A DNA stretch of 64,000 bases from Gluconacetobacter diazotrophicus PA1 5 (GTDB lineage Bacteria; Pseudomonadota; Alphaproteobacteria; Acetobacterales; Acetobacteraceae), in NCBI RefSeq assembly GCF_000021325.1, contig NC_011365.1:2694001-2758000 (forward strand), given 5' to 3'. This document shows positions 1 through 7,726 of this stretch, piece after piece (position 1 is the first letter of the stretch; every line of letters starts with the position of its first letter). The notes beneath the pieces are model-generated. The model did not search any database, was not told where the DNA came from, and saw only the letters and a program-made list of their open reading frames with translations. A program made the translations under genes and the position numbers.

Positions 1-463
1 AGGTGTCCGCCACCAGCGCCAGACATTCGCGCGTGTAGTCGTCGACCACCGTCAGCACCCGGAAGCGCCGTCCGTTGTTCAATGCATCCGAGACGAAATC
101 CAGGCTCCAGCGCTGGTTCGGCCCGTCGGGCAGCATCATCGGCGAGCGCGTGCCCAGCGCCCGTTTCCGGCCGCCACGCTTGCGGACCGACAGCCCCTCT
201 TCGCGATACAGCCGGAACAGCTTCTTGTGGTTCATCGTCATTCCTTCCCGGCCGAGCAGGATATGCAGTCGCCGGTAGCCAAATCGCCGTCGCTCCCCAG
301 CCAGTTCGCGCAGCCGCCCGCGCGCTGCGGCATCATCCGGGCGGCGTGACGCATAGCGCCAGGTCTTCGGGTCCATGCCGATCAGCCGGCAGGCCCGTCG
401 CTGCGAATACTCTTTCTCCCGGATCGCCCAGGTCACGGCTTCCCGCCGCAAACCGGGCGTCAC
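1..463 (-). CDS. IS3-family transposase orfB (partial, integrase core)
   Basis: About 154 codons are open to the window edge. The protein has the N-terminal HTH_21-like segment (around GYRRLHILLGREG) followed by the start of the DDE integrase core: the first catalytic Asp is in NQRWSLDFVSDAL and the second region starts at VVDDYTRECLAL. It is normally made as an OrfAB fusion by -1 frameshifting from the orfA upstream (460-726). The GTG at 463 is only a nominal start. No stop is visible, so the copy may be intact beyond the window. Confidence 0.8.
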   Translation of the reverse strand, partial: MTPGLRREAVTWAIREKEYSQRRACRLIGMDPKTWRYASRRPDDAAARGRLRELAGERRRFGYRRLHILLGREGMTMNHKKLFRLYREEGLSVRKRGGRKRALGTRSPMMLPDGPNQRWSLDFVSDALNNGRRFRVLTVVDDYTRECLALVADT

Positions 464-726
464 GAGTTTTTTGCCAGTAGTTCCTTCAGCGTCGAGACGT
501 CCATCACGCTCTCCGCCAGAAGCCGCTTCAGCTTCGCGTTCTCTTCTTCAAGAGCCTTGAGGCGCCGCGCTTCCGACACCTCCATCCCGCCGTATTTCGA
601 CCGCCAGGTGTAGAAGGTCGCGTCACTGATCCCGTGCTTGCGGCACAGATCCGCAGCCGTAGCGCCCGCCTGATGCTCTTTCAGGACCCCGATAATCTGG
701 TCCTGCGTAAATCGCGCTTTCTTCAT
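460..726 (-). CDS. IS3-family transposase orfA
   Basis: 88 aa, full length for this group. The N-terminal half is a helix-turn-helix that binds the IS ends (FTQDQIIGVLKEHQ, then DLCRKHGISDATFYTWRSKYGG). The C-terminal half is a leucine-zipper-type coiled coil (LKALEEENAKLKRLLAE) used for multimerisation. The last codons overlap the orfB frame at an A6 run, consistent with frameshift production of the OrfAB transposase. A canonical orfA of the IS407-like group by pattern. Confidence 0.88.
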   Translation of the reverse strand: MKKARFTQDQIIGVLKEHQAGATAADLCRKHGISDATFYTWRSKYGGMEVSEARRLKALEEENAKLKRLLAESVMDVSTLKELLAKNS

Positions 727-786
727 CGTCTGTCTCCAGTGGACAGACCTTACTTCAATGCGAGGGCATTTCAGGGGGCAAGGTCA

Positions 787-1069
787 GGGTGAGTTCAAGT
801 CGCGGGTGGCGCTGGAGGCGATCCGGGGCGACCAGACGCTGGCGGAATTGGCGTCGAAACACGGCGTGCACCAGACGATGATCGCCCAATGGAAGCGCCA
901 GGCGATCGAGGGTATGGCGACAACCTTCTCTGGCAAGCAGACGCCAGAGGCGGCGGCCAGTCCTGCCGATGTGGAGAAGCTGCACGCCAAGATCGGGCAG
1001 TTGCTGGTGGAACGGGATTTTTTGCGGGATGCCTCTGTGCGGTTGGGCGTGTTCAGAGGCGGCAAATGA
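787..1069 (+). pseudogene. IS3-family orfA, 5'-truncated (second element)
   Basis: The frame encodes a typical IS3 orfA from the EFKSRVALEAI motif onward, including the HTH (TLAELASKHGVHQTMIAQWKRQAI) and the C-terminal zipper segment (KLHAKIGQLLVERDFL). The usual first 8-10 residues are missing because the neighbouring IS3 element ends at about 786. An upstream ATG at 758 lies in the other IS and would give a chimeric N-terminus. The stop overlaps the orfB start (ATGA at 1066). Because the 5' end and left inverted repeat are gone, this element is unlikely to be mobile. Confidence 0.75.
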
Positions 1070-1763
1070 TCGACCTGAAACGGCCTCGGTTGTCGGTGGT
1101 GCGGCAGTGCACGCTGCTGCAGCTCAACCGGTCGAGTGTCTATTACCGACCGGTACCGGAGAGCGACGCCAATCTTGCGTTGATGCGGTTGATCGACGCG
1201 CAGTTTCTGGAGACGCCGTATTACGGGTCACGGCAAATGGCACGGCATCTTTGCCGTCTCGGACATGATGTCGGGCGCAAGCGCGTTCGCCGGCTCATGG
1301 CGACGATGGGTCTGCGGGTGATCTACCAGAAGCCACGCACGACCGTGCCGCATCCGGCGCATCGGAAATATCCCTATTTGCTGCGGGATCTGGTGATCGA
1401 TCGCCCCAATCAGGTCTGGTGCTCGGATATCACCTACATCCCGATGCGGAAGGGCTTTCTGTATCTGGTTGCAATCATGGACTGGGCGACCCGCAAGGTG
1501 CTGTCCTGGCGGCTGTCGAACACGATGGATGCCGAGTTCTGCATCGAGGCGCTGCAGGAGGCTCTGATCCGCTATGGCGCACCGGAGATCTTCAATACGG
1601 ACCAAGGCTCGCAATTCACGACACCCCAGTTCACGGAAGTGCTGGAGAAAAGACAGACCCGCATCAGCATGGACGGGCGCGGACGCTGGCTGGACAACGT
1701 GTTCATCGAGCGCCTGTGGCGTTCTCTGAAATACGAATGCGTCTACCTGCATGCGTTTGAGAC

Positions 1764-3090
1764 GGGCCTATCCTGAATTTCGTGTGTTTGGTGTGATGCT
1801 GAGGAAGGAGAAGCATCATGGCCCGACGCAAGAAGCCTGCGATCCCTGACGACGTACTGGACCAGGTTCTGGCTGGTCGCGTGGTCCGCACCATGTCGGA
1901 CGCGGACGCCCTTCTGGGCGACATGAAGAAAGCCCTGGCGGAGCGGTTGCTCAACGCCGAACTGGACCACCATCTGGACGGCGAGGCTGTGGCTGGTCGC
2001 CCGAACTGCCGCAACGGCTACGGCCAGAAGACGGTGCTGACGGATGCCGGTCGGGTACGGCTGGACATCCCGCGCGATCGGGCGGGAACGTTCGATCCGC
2101 AACTGATCGCGCGCTACCGGCGGCGGTTTCCCGGTTTCGACGACCGGATCATCTCGATGTATGCGCGCGGGATGAGCGTGCGGGAGATCCAGGGTCATCT
2201 GCTTGAAATCTATGGGGTGGACGCCTCGCCGGACCTGATCAGCGTCATCACCGACGCCGTGCTGGACGAGGTGGCCGCGTGGCAGAACCGGCCGCTGGAA
2301 GCGGTCTATCCGGTAGTGTTCTTCGATGCCCTGCGGGTGAAGATCCGCGATGAAAGCGTGGTGCGCAACAAGGCGGTGCATATCGCCCTGGGCGTGCGCG
2401 CCGACGGCACGAAGGAGGTCCTCGGCCTGTGGATCGAGCAGAACGAGGGCGCCAAATTCTGGCTCCGCGTCATGAACGAACTGCGCCATCGCGGCGTCGA
2501 GGATATCCTGCTGGCCGTGGTCGACGGGCTCAAGGGGTTCCCGGACGCCATCCGTGCCGTCTTCCCCGATGCCCTGGTGCAAACCTGCATCGTTCATCTG
2601 CTGCGTCATTCGCTGGATTTCGTCGCCTGGAAAGACCGTAAATCCGTGGCTACGGCATTGAAGGATATCTACCGGGCAGTGGACGCCGAGGCCGGCAAAG
2701 CTGCCCTGGCCGCCTTTGCCGAAAGCGCCTGGGGCCGGAAATACGTGGCGATCGTCCAGTCCTGGGAGCGGGCCTGGGAGGAGGTCATTCCGTTCTATGC
2801 CTTTCCCGCCGAAGTCCGAAAATTGATCTACACCACCAATGCCATAGAGGCGCTGAACGCCAAACTGAGGCGGGCCGTCCGGGCCAGGGGGCATTTCCCC
2901 AATGACGACGCGGCCCTCAAGCTTCTCTTCCTGGCCTTGAACCGGGCCGAGAAAGAATGGACTATGCCGCCAAGGGAATGGTCCATGGCAAAGGCACAGT
3001 TCGCCATTCTCTTCGGTGACCGCTTCGCCCGCGCCACCGTCTGATCAACAACGTGAACAACGCATCGCACACGAAATTCCTGACAGTCCC
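1764..3090 (+). mobile_element. Complete IS256-family insertion sequence with 8-bp target duplication
   Basis: 1327 bp, the normal size for IS256. The flanking 8-bp direct repeat tttgagac is at 1756-1763 and 3091-3098. The terminal inverted repeats begin GGG and agree at 19 of 23 positions (left GGGCCTATCCTGAATTTCGT, right end on the other strand GGGACTGTCAGGAATTTCGT). A single full-length transposase is inside. The insertion disrupts orfB of an older IS3 element. The perfect duplication and intact transposase point to a recent insertion. Confidence 0.92.
1818..3044 (+). CDS. IS256-family (mutator type) transposase
   Basis: 408 aa, full family length. It catalyses cut or copy-out transposition of its own element. 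The N-terminal region carries the mutator-type DNA-binding part (NGYGQKTVLTDAGRVRLDIPRDR). The RNase H-like core has the DDE triad: Asp in VVFFDALRVKIRDE, Asp in LAVVDGLKGFPDAI and Glu in TTNAIEALNAKLRRAV. The insertion region holds the C-x2-H signature (TCIVHLLRHSL). An AGGAAGGAGAAG ribosome binding site lies just before ATG 1818. Nothing is missing. Confidence 0.95.
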   Translation: MARRKKPAIPDDVLDQVLAGRVVRTMSDADALLGDMKKALAERLLNAELDHHLDGEAVAGRPNCRNGYGQKTVLTDAGRVRLDIPRDRAGTFDPQLIARYRRRFPGFDDRIISMYARGMSVREIQGHLLEIYGVDASPDLISVITDAVLDEVAAWQNRPLEAVYPVVFFDALRVKIRDESVVRNKAVHIALGVRADGTKEVLGLWIEQNEGAKFWLRVMNELRHRGVEDILLAVVDGLKGFPDAIRAVFPDALVQTCIVHLLRHSLDFVAWKDRKSVATALKDIYRAVDAEAGKAALAAFAESAWGRKYVAIVQSWERAWEEVIPFYAFPAEVRKLIYTTNAIEALNAKLRRAVRARGHFPNDDAALKLLFLALNRAEKEWTMPPREWSMAKAQFAILFGDRFARATV

Positions 3091-3289
3091 TTTGAGACCG
3101 GATCGGAGCTACGGGCCGGGCTCACTTCATGGATCGCGCATTACAACGGGCAGCGTCCTCATTCGGCTTTGGCTGGACGCACGCCCGATGAGGCGTATCA
3201 TGACGCGCCGACGCCACTGGGTTCGGGGTTAACCCCGAACCCAGTGGCTACCAGCAACGCCGTCAAAATGGCGGCATGACAACGACCGG

Positions 3290-3523
3290 CTATAGCTTAT
3301 CAGGCCCGCGACACTGTCCGAAGGAATGGGTCCACCTCTTTTCAACCCATTCCACGACCTCCATGGCGACCTGTTCGGCCTCTCCGTAGCAGGCAAGAAA
3401 GTCGCAGTTTTCTGCTGTTTTTCGGGTGATGACGTTCTTGTAGAAGACATGGAGGGGCAGAAGCCTGCGCCAGATGTCGGGTCTGTCAGTTCGTATGTAA
3501 TTCTCTATCTGTTCATATCGCAC
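3290..3523 (-). CDS. Hypothetical protein, possibly truncated by the IS3 element
   Basis: 77 aa, GTG start. Mixed-charge, soluble-looking sequence (RYEQIENYIRTDRPDIWRRLLPLH, then ENCDFLACYGEAEQVAMEVVEWVEKRW). I recognise no family. The last dozen residues come from sequence next to the IS3 right end, so the native C-terminus may have been cut off by the insertion. It probably belongs to the same mobile element as the neighbouring integrase, since it has the same strand and lies just downstream. Confidence is low because no strong ribosome site is visible. Confidence 0.35.
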   Translation of the reverse strand: MRYEQIENYIRTDRPDIWRRLLPLHVFYKNVITRKTAENCDFLACYGEAEQVAMEVVEWVEKRWTHSFGQCRGPDKL

Positions 3524-3605
3524 ATCGTCCTACGCAATCCCCGCAACAATCTCGGAGAGGCGTGTGATGGTGTATAATGGTCGTGTTGAGTAAACGCATC
3601 GCAAT

Positions 3606-3654
3606 TTCCTTCTCGTGGCTGGTGTCCGGGATGTTTTCCAGCCATGAGAAGGAA
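3606..3654 (-). terminator. Long hairpin downstream of the left integrase
   Basis: Two 17-bp arms (3606-3622 and 3638-3654) pair with a single G-T position: TTCCTTCTCGTGGCTGG against CCAGCCATGAGAAGGAA, with a 15-nt loop. On the minus strand the structure is followed by an A/T-rich run (aaattgc). It sits 40 bp past the integrase stop, so it is most simply its transcription terminator. Confidence 0.6.
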
Positions 3655-3693
3655 GTATAGCAGATGGTTATGCAGTTTTGTTGCGATGAGCGA

Positions 3694-4863
3694 TTATTGC
3701 TCCATTCCTTCATAGAGCATCCCGACAAGGCGTTCCTGCTCCTCAATCTTGTCGGCAAGTTCCGCGAGAATGGGCTGGTAATATCTGTCGAGAGATTTCA
3801 AGTCGCGATGGCCGGTCACACGCATCAGGTCCAGCGGGTTGCTCAGATAGCGGGCCAGACGTGATGTCGCTTCGTGACGCAAATCGTGAAACGTTAGGTC
3901 CTTGAGGGCTGCTTTCTTGGTCAACCGTCCGTAGCGAACGGAGAAAGCTTTTTCATTTCCAACACTGAACAGCTTGTCCGTTGCCGAGGGCGGTTCCGGC
4001 ATCTCCTCCAGTTTCTTCAGCAATACCCTTCGGGCGCCGGGTGTCAGGGGCCTCTTTTCGTCACCAAGTTCTTCCCTGTGCCTCTCATTCTTGACCCTTT
4101 CCAGAGAAATTGTCTTCTGCTCGAAATCGATATCTTTCCATCGCAAGGACAGCGATTCAGCCAACCGACAGGCCTGCTCGATGGACCATCTGACGAGCCA
4201 GACATCATCGGAATGACAAGAGGTGAGCATGGCCCCGATGAGACGTTCGTATTCCGTCTTGCCCTGTTCGTTTTCGGTTTTATTGCTGTTGACGTTGAAA
4301 CCAGTCTTGCTCGAAAGCCTGCGATTGCGTTTTTTGTCCGCACCAGCCGGTCGTTTCACGACCCTGCCAGATGCATGATTGACGGTATGGATATCCCACT
4401 CGCTGATGGCGTGCTGGATGATGCTGGCCAGCAGGTTCAGGCGTTTGACCACCGTGGCGGGCGCATACCCGTCCGCCAGCATCCGGTCCCTGAACGCCCT
4501 GACATCGGCAGGCATCCACTTGCCGACCATGACACCGACCACCGGGTCATCCAGCAGGGCCGGGATATGGCCTGTCCTGTCAGCTTCACGATGGGCCATG
4601 CATTCGTCGCGATAGCGTTCCACCAATTGCCGGATGGGCAGCCGGTCGATAGCGGAGGTGTCCTTGAACTGGCGAAGGTCAACCTCCGCACGCTTCTCGC
4701 TGAGCCACCGTCGAGCCAGGGCCGATGAGGCAAACGTCTTTCGCAGGCGCTTGCCATCGACCATCTTGCGGGCCTGATACTGGCCGGGACCGCGATACCA
4801 GACTCCCTTGGGAAGTGGCTTACCCGTAACCGGGTCGTTTCCTGACTTGTCTGTTTCGCCCAT
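3694..4863 (-). CDS. Tyrosine recombinase/integrase of a second mobile element
   Basis: 389 aa from ATG 4863, preceded by AGGGG at 6-nt spacing; an alternative ATG at 4890 has a poorer site. The N-terminal part (KGVWYRGPGQYQARKMVDGKR) resembles an arm-binding domain, followed by a SAM-like core-binding domain. The catalytic domain shows Arg in EQACRLAESLSLRWKDI, the HxxR box in TFHDLRHEATSRL, and H and Y in VTGHRDLKSLDRYYQPI, so it looks active. It lies outside the prophage, about 130 bp left of the tRNA-Glu fragment at 4992. It therefore probably belongs to an earlier element inserted in the same tRNA, whose remaining genes were replaced by insertion sequences or lie to the left. Confidence 0.9.
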   Translation of the reverse strand: MGETDKSGNDPVTGKPLPKGVWYRGPGQYQARKMVDGKRLRKTFASSALARRWLSEKRAEVDLRQFKDTSAIDRLPIRQLVERYRDECMAHREADRTGHIPALLDDPVVGVMVGKWMPADVRAFRDRMLADGYAPATVVKRLNLLASIIQHAISEWDIHTVNHASGRVVKRPAGADKKRNRRLSSKTGFNVNSNKTENEQGKTEYERLIGAMLTSCHSDDVWLVRWSIEQACRLAESLSLRWKDIDFEQKTISLERVKNERHREELGDEKRPLTPGARRVLLKKLEEMPEPPSATDKLFSVGNEKAFSVRYGRLTKKAALKDLTFHDLRHEATSRLARYLSNPLDLMRVTGHRDLKSLDRYYQPILAELADKIEEQERLVGMLYEGMEQ

Positions 4864-4991
4864 GCGAAGCCCCTGATAGCAAAGAGCCATATTTTCCCGC
4901 TTGGCTCAGGAATGGCTCAAAATCCAACATTTGGAAAATCAGGATTTCGCTTTTGCCAGCTACAACCCGCAGAAAACTGCGAGAAATTGAG

Positions 4992-5038
4992 TGGCGTCCC
5001 ATAGGGGATTCGAACCCCTGTTGCCGCCGTGAGAGGGC
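4992..5038. repeat. attL: 47-bp tRNA-Glu 3' fragment
   Basis: Identical to 58149-58195, where it is part of the intact tRNA-Glu gene. It covers the CCA end, acceptor 3' strand, T arm, variable region and 3' half of the anticodon stem-loop, then diverges. Integration at the tRNA 3' end regenerated the gene at the right junction and left this displaced copy on the left. Sequences outside the repeat differ on both sides. The octamer TTATCCAC at about 5083 recurs inverted near attR (about 58118) and could be an integrase arm site. Confidence 0.93.
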
Positions 5039-5122
5039 TACGACTATTCTGTGATTCCAGATGGTTAATGCAGTTTATCCACGGTTATAAAAGACGCATA
5101 GGCGGCGGAAAACGGTCATTGG

Positions 5123-5326
5123 GTGACGCGTAGATGGTCGTCTGAACATCGACGTTTCCCCTTGTACCCGTCCCCCATCCGTGCGATTCTGCGCGGGCTG
5201 CGGCGCCTCGCGCATGACGGGAAAATCAACCGGCGGAAGGCACTGCCCCACATCGCGCAAGCGGTGAAACGGATTTGGGAACCAGCGGAGACAGCCAACG
5301 ACACTCGGAGTGCCGAGCATGCCTAG
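5123..5326 (+). CDS. Hypothetical small basic protein near attL
   Basis: 67 aa, GTG start. Basic, possibly helical central part (RAILRGLRRLAHDGKINRRK, then HIAQAVKRIWEPA). No family recognised. It is the only rightward frame in this corner of the prophage, facing the lysis genes. No clear ribosome site is visible, so it may be chance coding. The rest of 5039-5507 shows no other convincing gene. Confidence 0.25.
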   Translation: MTRRWSSEHRRFPLYPSPIRAILRGLRRLAHDGKINRRKALPHIAQAVKRIWEPAETANDTRSAEHA

Positions 5327-5507
5327 GCCCGCAGCACCAGTTTTGAGGTCCCAACTATCCGGTCAATCCAGATAGTTGGCGGGTGCGTGGCCCGAGAGCG
5401 TTGAAGCTCCCCACGAAGTCCTCGGGTGCACACGGGGCAGAGGTGGGCCATGACGGAGTCGCCGCAGCCGGTGGAAGCCCGGCAACTCATCAGGATTGCT
5501 TACAGGT

Positions 5508-5651
5508 TCAGGGCAGCGGCTCGCCCATCCGGCCCTCGATCTCCTGGCGGCGCGCTTTGATCCGGGCGCCCATGATGGCGACCGCCAGCGCCTGAAAGAA
5601 CGCACCGCCCAGGAGAAAGGCCAGCACGATGTGCAGCGTGCCGGCCGTCAC
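5508..5651 (-). CDS. Small single-span membrane protein (lysis region)
   Basis: 47 aa from a GTG start one base after the methyltransferase stop (5653), so translation is probably coupled. One hydrophobic segment spans about residues 7-27 (HIVLAFLLGGAFFQALAVAI), followed by a strongly basic cytoplasmic tail (ARIKARRQEIEGR). Topology is N-out/C-in by the positive-inside rule. Its position at the end of the late operon, near a muramidase-like gene, makes a holin-like or lysis-accessory role possible. That is inference from size, topology and place only. Confidence 0.5.
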   Translation of the reverse strand: MTAGTLHIVLAFLLGGAFFQALAVAIMGARIKARRQEIEGRMGEPLP

Positions 5652-5652
5652 G

Positions 5653-6432
5653 TCAGGACGCCTGGATCAGAGCATCGTGCGCCTGATACTGTTCCTGTTG
5701 TGCCCGCCTGATGCGCCGGCATGCTGCCTCAAAATAGACAGGCTCACATTCGACGCCAATAAACGGATGCCCAGCCCGAACTGCTGCAATGCCAGTGGAG
5801 CCCGCGCCCATATAAGGATCGAAGATCAGGCCGCAGGCTGGCACGGCCGCCTGGGTGATCGCCCATGCCATGAGATCGACGGGTTTTTGCGTTGGGTGCG
5901 AGCGCCTCGGACCCGATTGCCCAGTCCTCTCAACACGTGTTTCATATCCCCCTGCTATGCACACGCCGTCCCAGAGATGGCGAAAGATTCGCATCGGACG
6001 GCCGGGAGCACTGAGCCACGCGGCTTCGCCGTCACCCTGACAGCGTAATTTCCCAGTCGGAGCTTTGTCCCAGCATAGTCATGAGCCGGCCGGCAATCGG
6101 TCGGCAAATTTGTGCGCTCCCCATAGCAAGACGATATCCGCGCGGCCCAAAAGCGGGGATGGATCGAATGGATCGGTATCCCCTATGATTCCATCAGGAT
6201 ATGGGATCGGACGGTCGCGTATGATGCCTCCACCTCCAGGCGGCCGACGAAGATCGTTTCTACGGATATTCGTCTTCACGGACTGTCCATATGGCGGATC
6301 AGAAATAATTGCTGCGGGACGCGGAAGATTTGGCACGTCCTCCCACATGCCGAGATACAGCGTGGCGAGGCCAATGCGCTCTACGTGGACGTTTGTTACG
6401 TGCTCACGATCATTGGCTACCATGCTATCCAT
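5653..6432 (-). pseudogene. Phage DNA (adenine) methyltransferase with one in-frame stop
   Basis: One continuous frame of 259 codons apart from a TGA at 6081-6079 (codon 118). The first part has the catalytic motif DPPYG (in AAIISDPPYGQS). The second part has HPTQKPVDLMAWAI and the SAM-binding FDPYMGAGSTGIAAVRAGH motif, the order of beta-class N6-adenine/N4-cytosine methylases. At the stop the context is LPAGS-stop-LCWDKAP. Related enzymes usually have Trp here (a W-x-x-W-D-K pattern), so a single TGG to TGA change explains it. The start ATG overlaps the upstream stop (TGATG). Unless the stop is read through or is an error, the enzyme is truncated. Confidence 0.85.
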
Positions 6433-6632
6433 CACGACGCCTGGATGGCGTCGTTGTCCGCCTGGCACTTGGCGTAGATCGCCGCGATGTCGGCATCGGT
6501 CGGGCCGGTGCTGGACGTGGTGTTCTCCACCGCGTTTTTGATGGTCGTCCAGGCCTCGGGGCCGTATTTCTCGACCAGGGCGATGATGGTTCCGCTGGCC
6601 GATACCAGGGCCGCGATCATGGCTTCATCCAT
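6432..6632 (-). CDS. Small phage protein of unknown function
   Basis: 66 aa, acidic. The N-terminal half is moderately hydrophobic (MIAALVSASGTIIALVEKYG) and the C-terminal half is polar (ADIAAIYAKCQADNDAIQAS). It is tightly packed between the 198-aa membrane protein and the methyltransferase, sharing a TGATG overlap with the latter. Similar small proteins follow endolysin genes in many phages. No catalytic motif is visible. Confidence 0.7.
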   Translation of the reverse strand: MDEAMIAALVSASGTIIALVEKYGPEAWTTIKNAVENTTSSTGPTDADIAAIYAKCQADNDAIQAS

Positions 6633-6635
6633 GGG

Positions 6636-7232
6636 TCAGTTTCCCGTCGTGCTGGAGGTGGTGGTGGTGGCCGGAGCCTGGGCCTTCGACAGCGCGTTCT
6701 GCAGCGTCGCCAGCGCGCTTTCGGCGGTCGAGACGCTCGTCTCCGTCAGCGTGCTGTTGGCCTGGATCGACGTGTTCAGCGCGGTGATCGGAACCAGCGC
6801 GGCGGCCGAGGCCGTCTTGATGTCGGCCTTCACGGTCGGGTCGGCGGTCCCGGTCGCCAGGTAGGCCTGGGCGCCGGTCTCGGCCAGGTGATAGGCGCTC
6901 ATGGTGTCGTAGGCCGCCTTGCGCAGGTTGGTCTGGCTGTCGGCGCAGGCCGAGAGCGCGCACGACAGGCCGACGCCGACCAGCAGCACCGGAGCGATGC
7001 TCGACTTGGTGGCCGTCGCATCGGCCGGCTGCGCCCGGTTCGCCACGTTGCGGAAGTTCTGCGCCGCGATGTTCAGCACGACATACAGTCGGCCATAGGC
7101 GCTCGTCTTGCTCGCTGGCACGGGCAGCCACGGCATGATCGCCGCGCACACGCCGCAGAGGGCCGCCAGATAGATCAGGTATTGAGCGGGAATGGCGCCG
7201 ATCACCGACGCCAGCAGAGTGGTGGGGTCCAT
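6636..7232 (-). CDS. Phage membrane protein, unknown
   Basis: 198 aa. An N-terminal hydrophobic stretch (about residues 15-37, YLIYLAALCGVCAAIMPWLPV) and a second one (about 80-97, IAPVLLVGVGLSCALSACA) with a Cys. The remainder is an Ala/Thr-rich helical region ending in a Thr/Ser tail. The second segment resembles a lipobox placed internally, which is odd; an internal start would make it an N-terminal lipoprotein signal. Its position directly after the muramidase-like gene suggests a lysis role (holin or spanin-like). This is unproven. Confidence 0.6.
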   Translation of the reverse strand: MDPTTLLASVIGAIPAQYLIYLAALCGVCAAIMPWLPVPASKTSAYGRLYVVLNIAAQNFRNVANRAQPADATATKSSIAPVLLVGVGLSCALSACADSQTNLRKAAYDTMSAYHLAETGAQAYLATGTADPTVKADIKTASAAALVPITALNTSIQANSTLTETSVSTAESALATLQNALSKAQAPATTTTSSTTGN

Positions 7233-7240
7233 GGTTCGTC

Positions 7241-7726
7241 CTATGCGTTGATCGCGGCTTGGAAGAGCGCGATGTGTTGGAGGTCAACCGCTCCGGCGCC
7301 GGCAGCGGTGTTGTATGCCTGCTTCCACGCGGCGCACTGGGCGCGCGCGTTGCCGCGAGCCGGAAGAGGAACGGGCGACCGGTAGAACACCAGCGCAGCG
7401 ATGCACGCGGCGTAGCGGTCGCTCAGGACTAGCGCCTGGGCATCCAGCCGGTCCTCGAACTGCGCCGGCAGGTAGGTCCGCGCGACCTCGGCCAGCGCCG
7501 GGCGATACGCCAGCCAGTTGCGCCACAGGTCGTCGTGGGTCGCGGGCTCGACCTGCCAGAACCCCAGCGCCGGGCCGTCAACTTGGCGCCGCGTCCGGTA
7601 TCCGGTCTCGGCATTGCCGATTCCGGTCATCAACTGGATGCGTGCGAACTCGTCGCCCGGGATGTCCAGGTCCAGCACGACGGGCGCGACGATGTTGCGC
7701 TTGATGTCGGCGAGGGGGGAGATCAT
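7241..7726 (-). CDS. Muramidase/transglycosylase-like endolysin
   Basis: 161 aa. The start is ATG 7726, whose ATGA overlaps the upstream stop. The signature is a catalytic-type Glu in GIGNAETGYRTRRQ (E40) followed by GPALGFWQVEPATHDDLW, the arrangement of lysozyme-fold phage muralytic proteins: Glu, then GxxQ or GxWQ with the substrate groove. No signal peptide is visible, so a holin or SAR mechanism would be needed to reach peptidoglycan. It is the best endolysin candidate in the prophage and lies with small membrane-protein genes on both sides. Confidence 0.72.
   Translation of the reverse strand: MISPLADIKRNIVAPVVLDLDIPGDEFARIQLMTGIGNAETGYRTRRQVDGPALGFWQVEPATHDDLWRNWLAYRPALAEVARTYLPAQFEDRLDAQALVLSDRYAACIAALVFYRSPVPLPARGNARAQCAAWKQAYNTAAGAGAVDLQHIALFQAAINA

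Larger units (their letters stand above)
1..786 (-). mobile_element. IS3-family element (right part; runs off left edge)
   Basis: An IS3-type two-frame transposase module read leftward: orfA at 460-726, then orfB to the window edge in the -1 frame. The orfA end carries an A-rich slip site (AAAAAAC, about 470), the usual place for -1 frameshifting in this family. The right end is placed at about 786, because reading leftward from there the sequence begins TGACCTTGCCCCCTGAAATG, a plausible terminal inverted repeat, and to the right the reading frame of another IS3 orfA resumes in mid-domain. The left end is outside the window, so the repeat pair and target duplication cannot be checked. Confidence 0.75.
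1066..3279 (+). pseudogene. IS3-family orfB split by an IS256 insertion
   Basis: The 5' part is 1066-1763 and the 3' part is 3091-3279. The protein shows the HTH_21 region (YYGSRQMARHLCRLGHDVGR) and the DDE core (VWCSDITYIPM, then FNTDQGSQFT, then the WRSLKYECVYLHAFE segment). Removing 1764-3090 plus one copy of the 8-bp duplication joins HAFET to GSELRAGLTSWIAHYNGQRP in frame, which restores the normal IS3 C-terminus (NGQRPHSALAGRTPDEAY). The gene was therefore intact until the IS256 element landed. Tail residues after about 3230 are low-complexity and may be read-through to the element end. Confidence 0.85.

Noticed and set aside
3513-3758. An 81-aa leftward frame overlapping the integrase end
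   Set aside because: It overlaps the strong hairpin at 3606-3654 and the integrase C-terminus, with no coding character.
4992-5038. A second functional tRNA at attL
   Set aside because: Only the 3' 47 bases are present; the 5' acceptor strand, D arm and anticodon 5' half are missing.
6079-6081. Selenocysteine or pyrrolysine reading of the methylase stop
   Set aside because: The codon is TGA without a visible SECIS-like hairpin and methylases are not selenoproteins; loss of a Trp codon is simpler.
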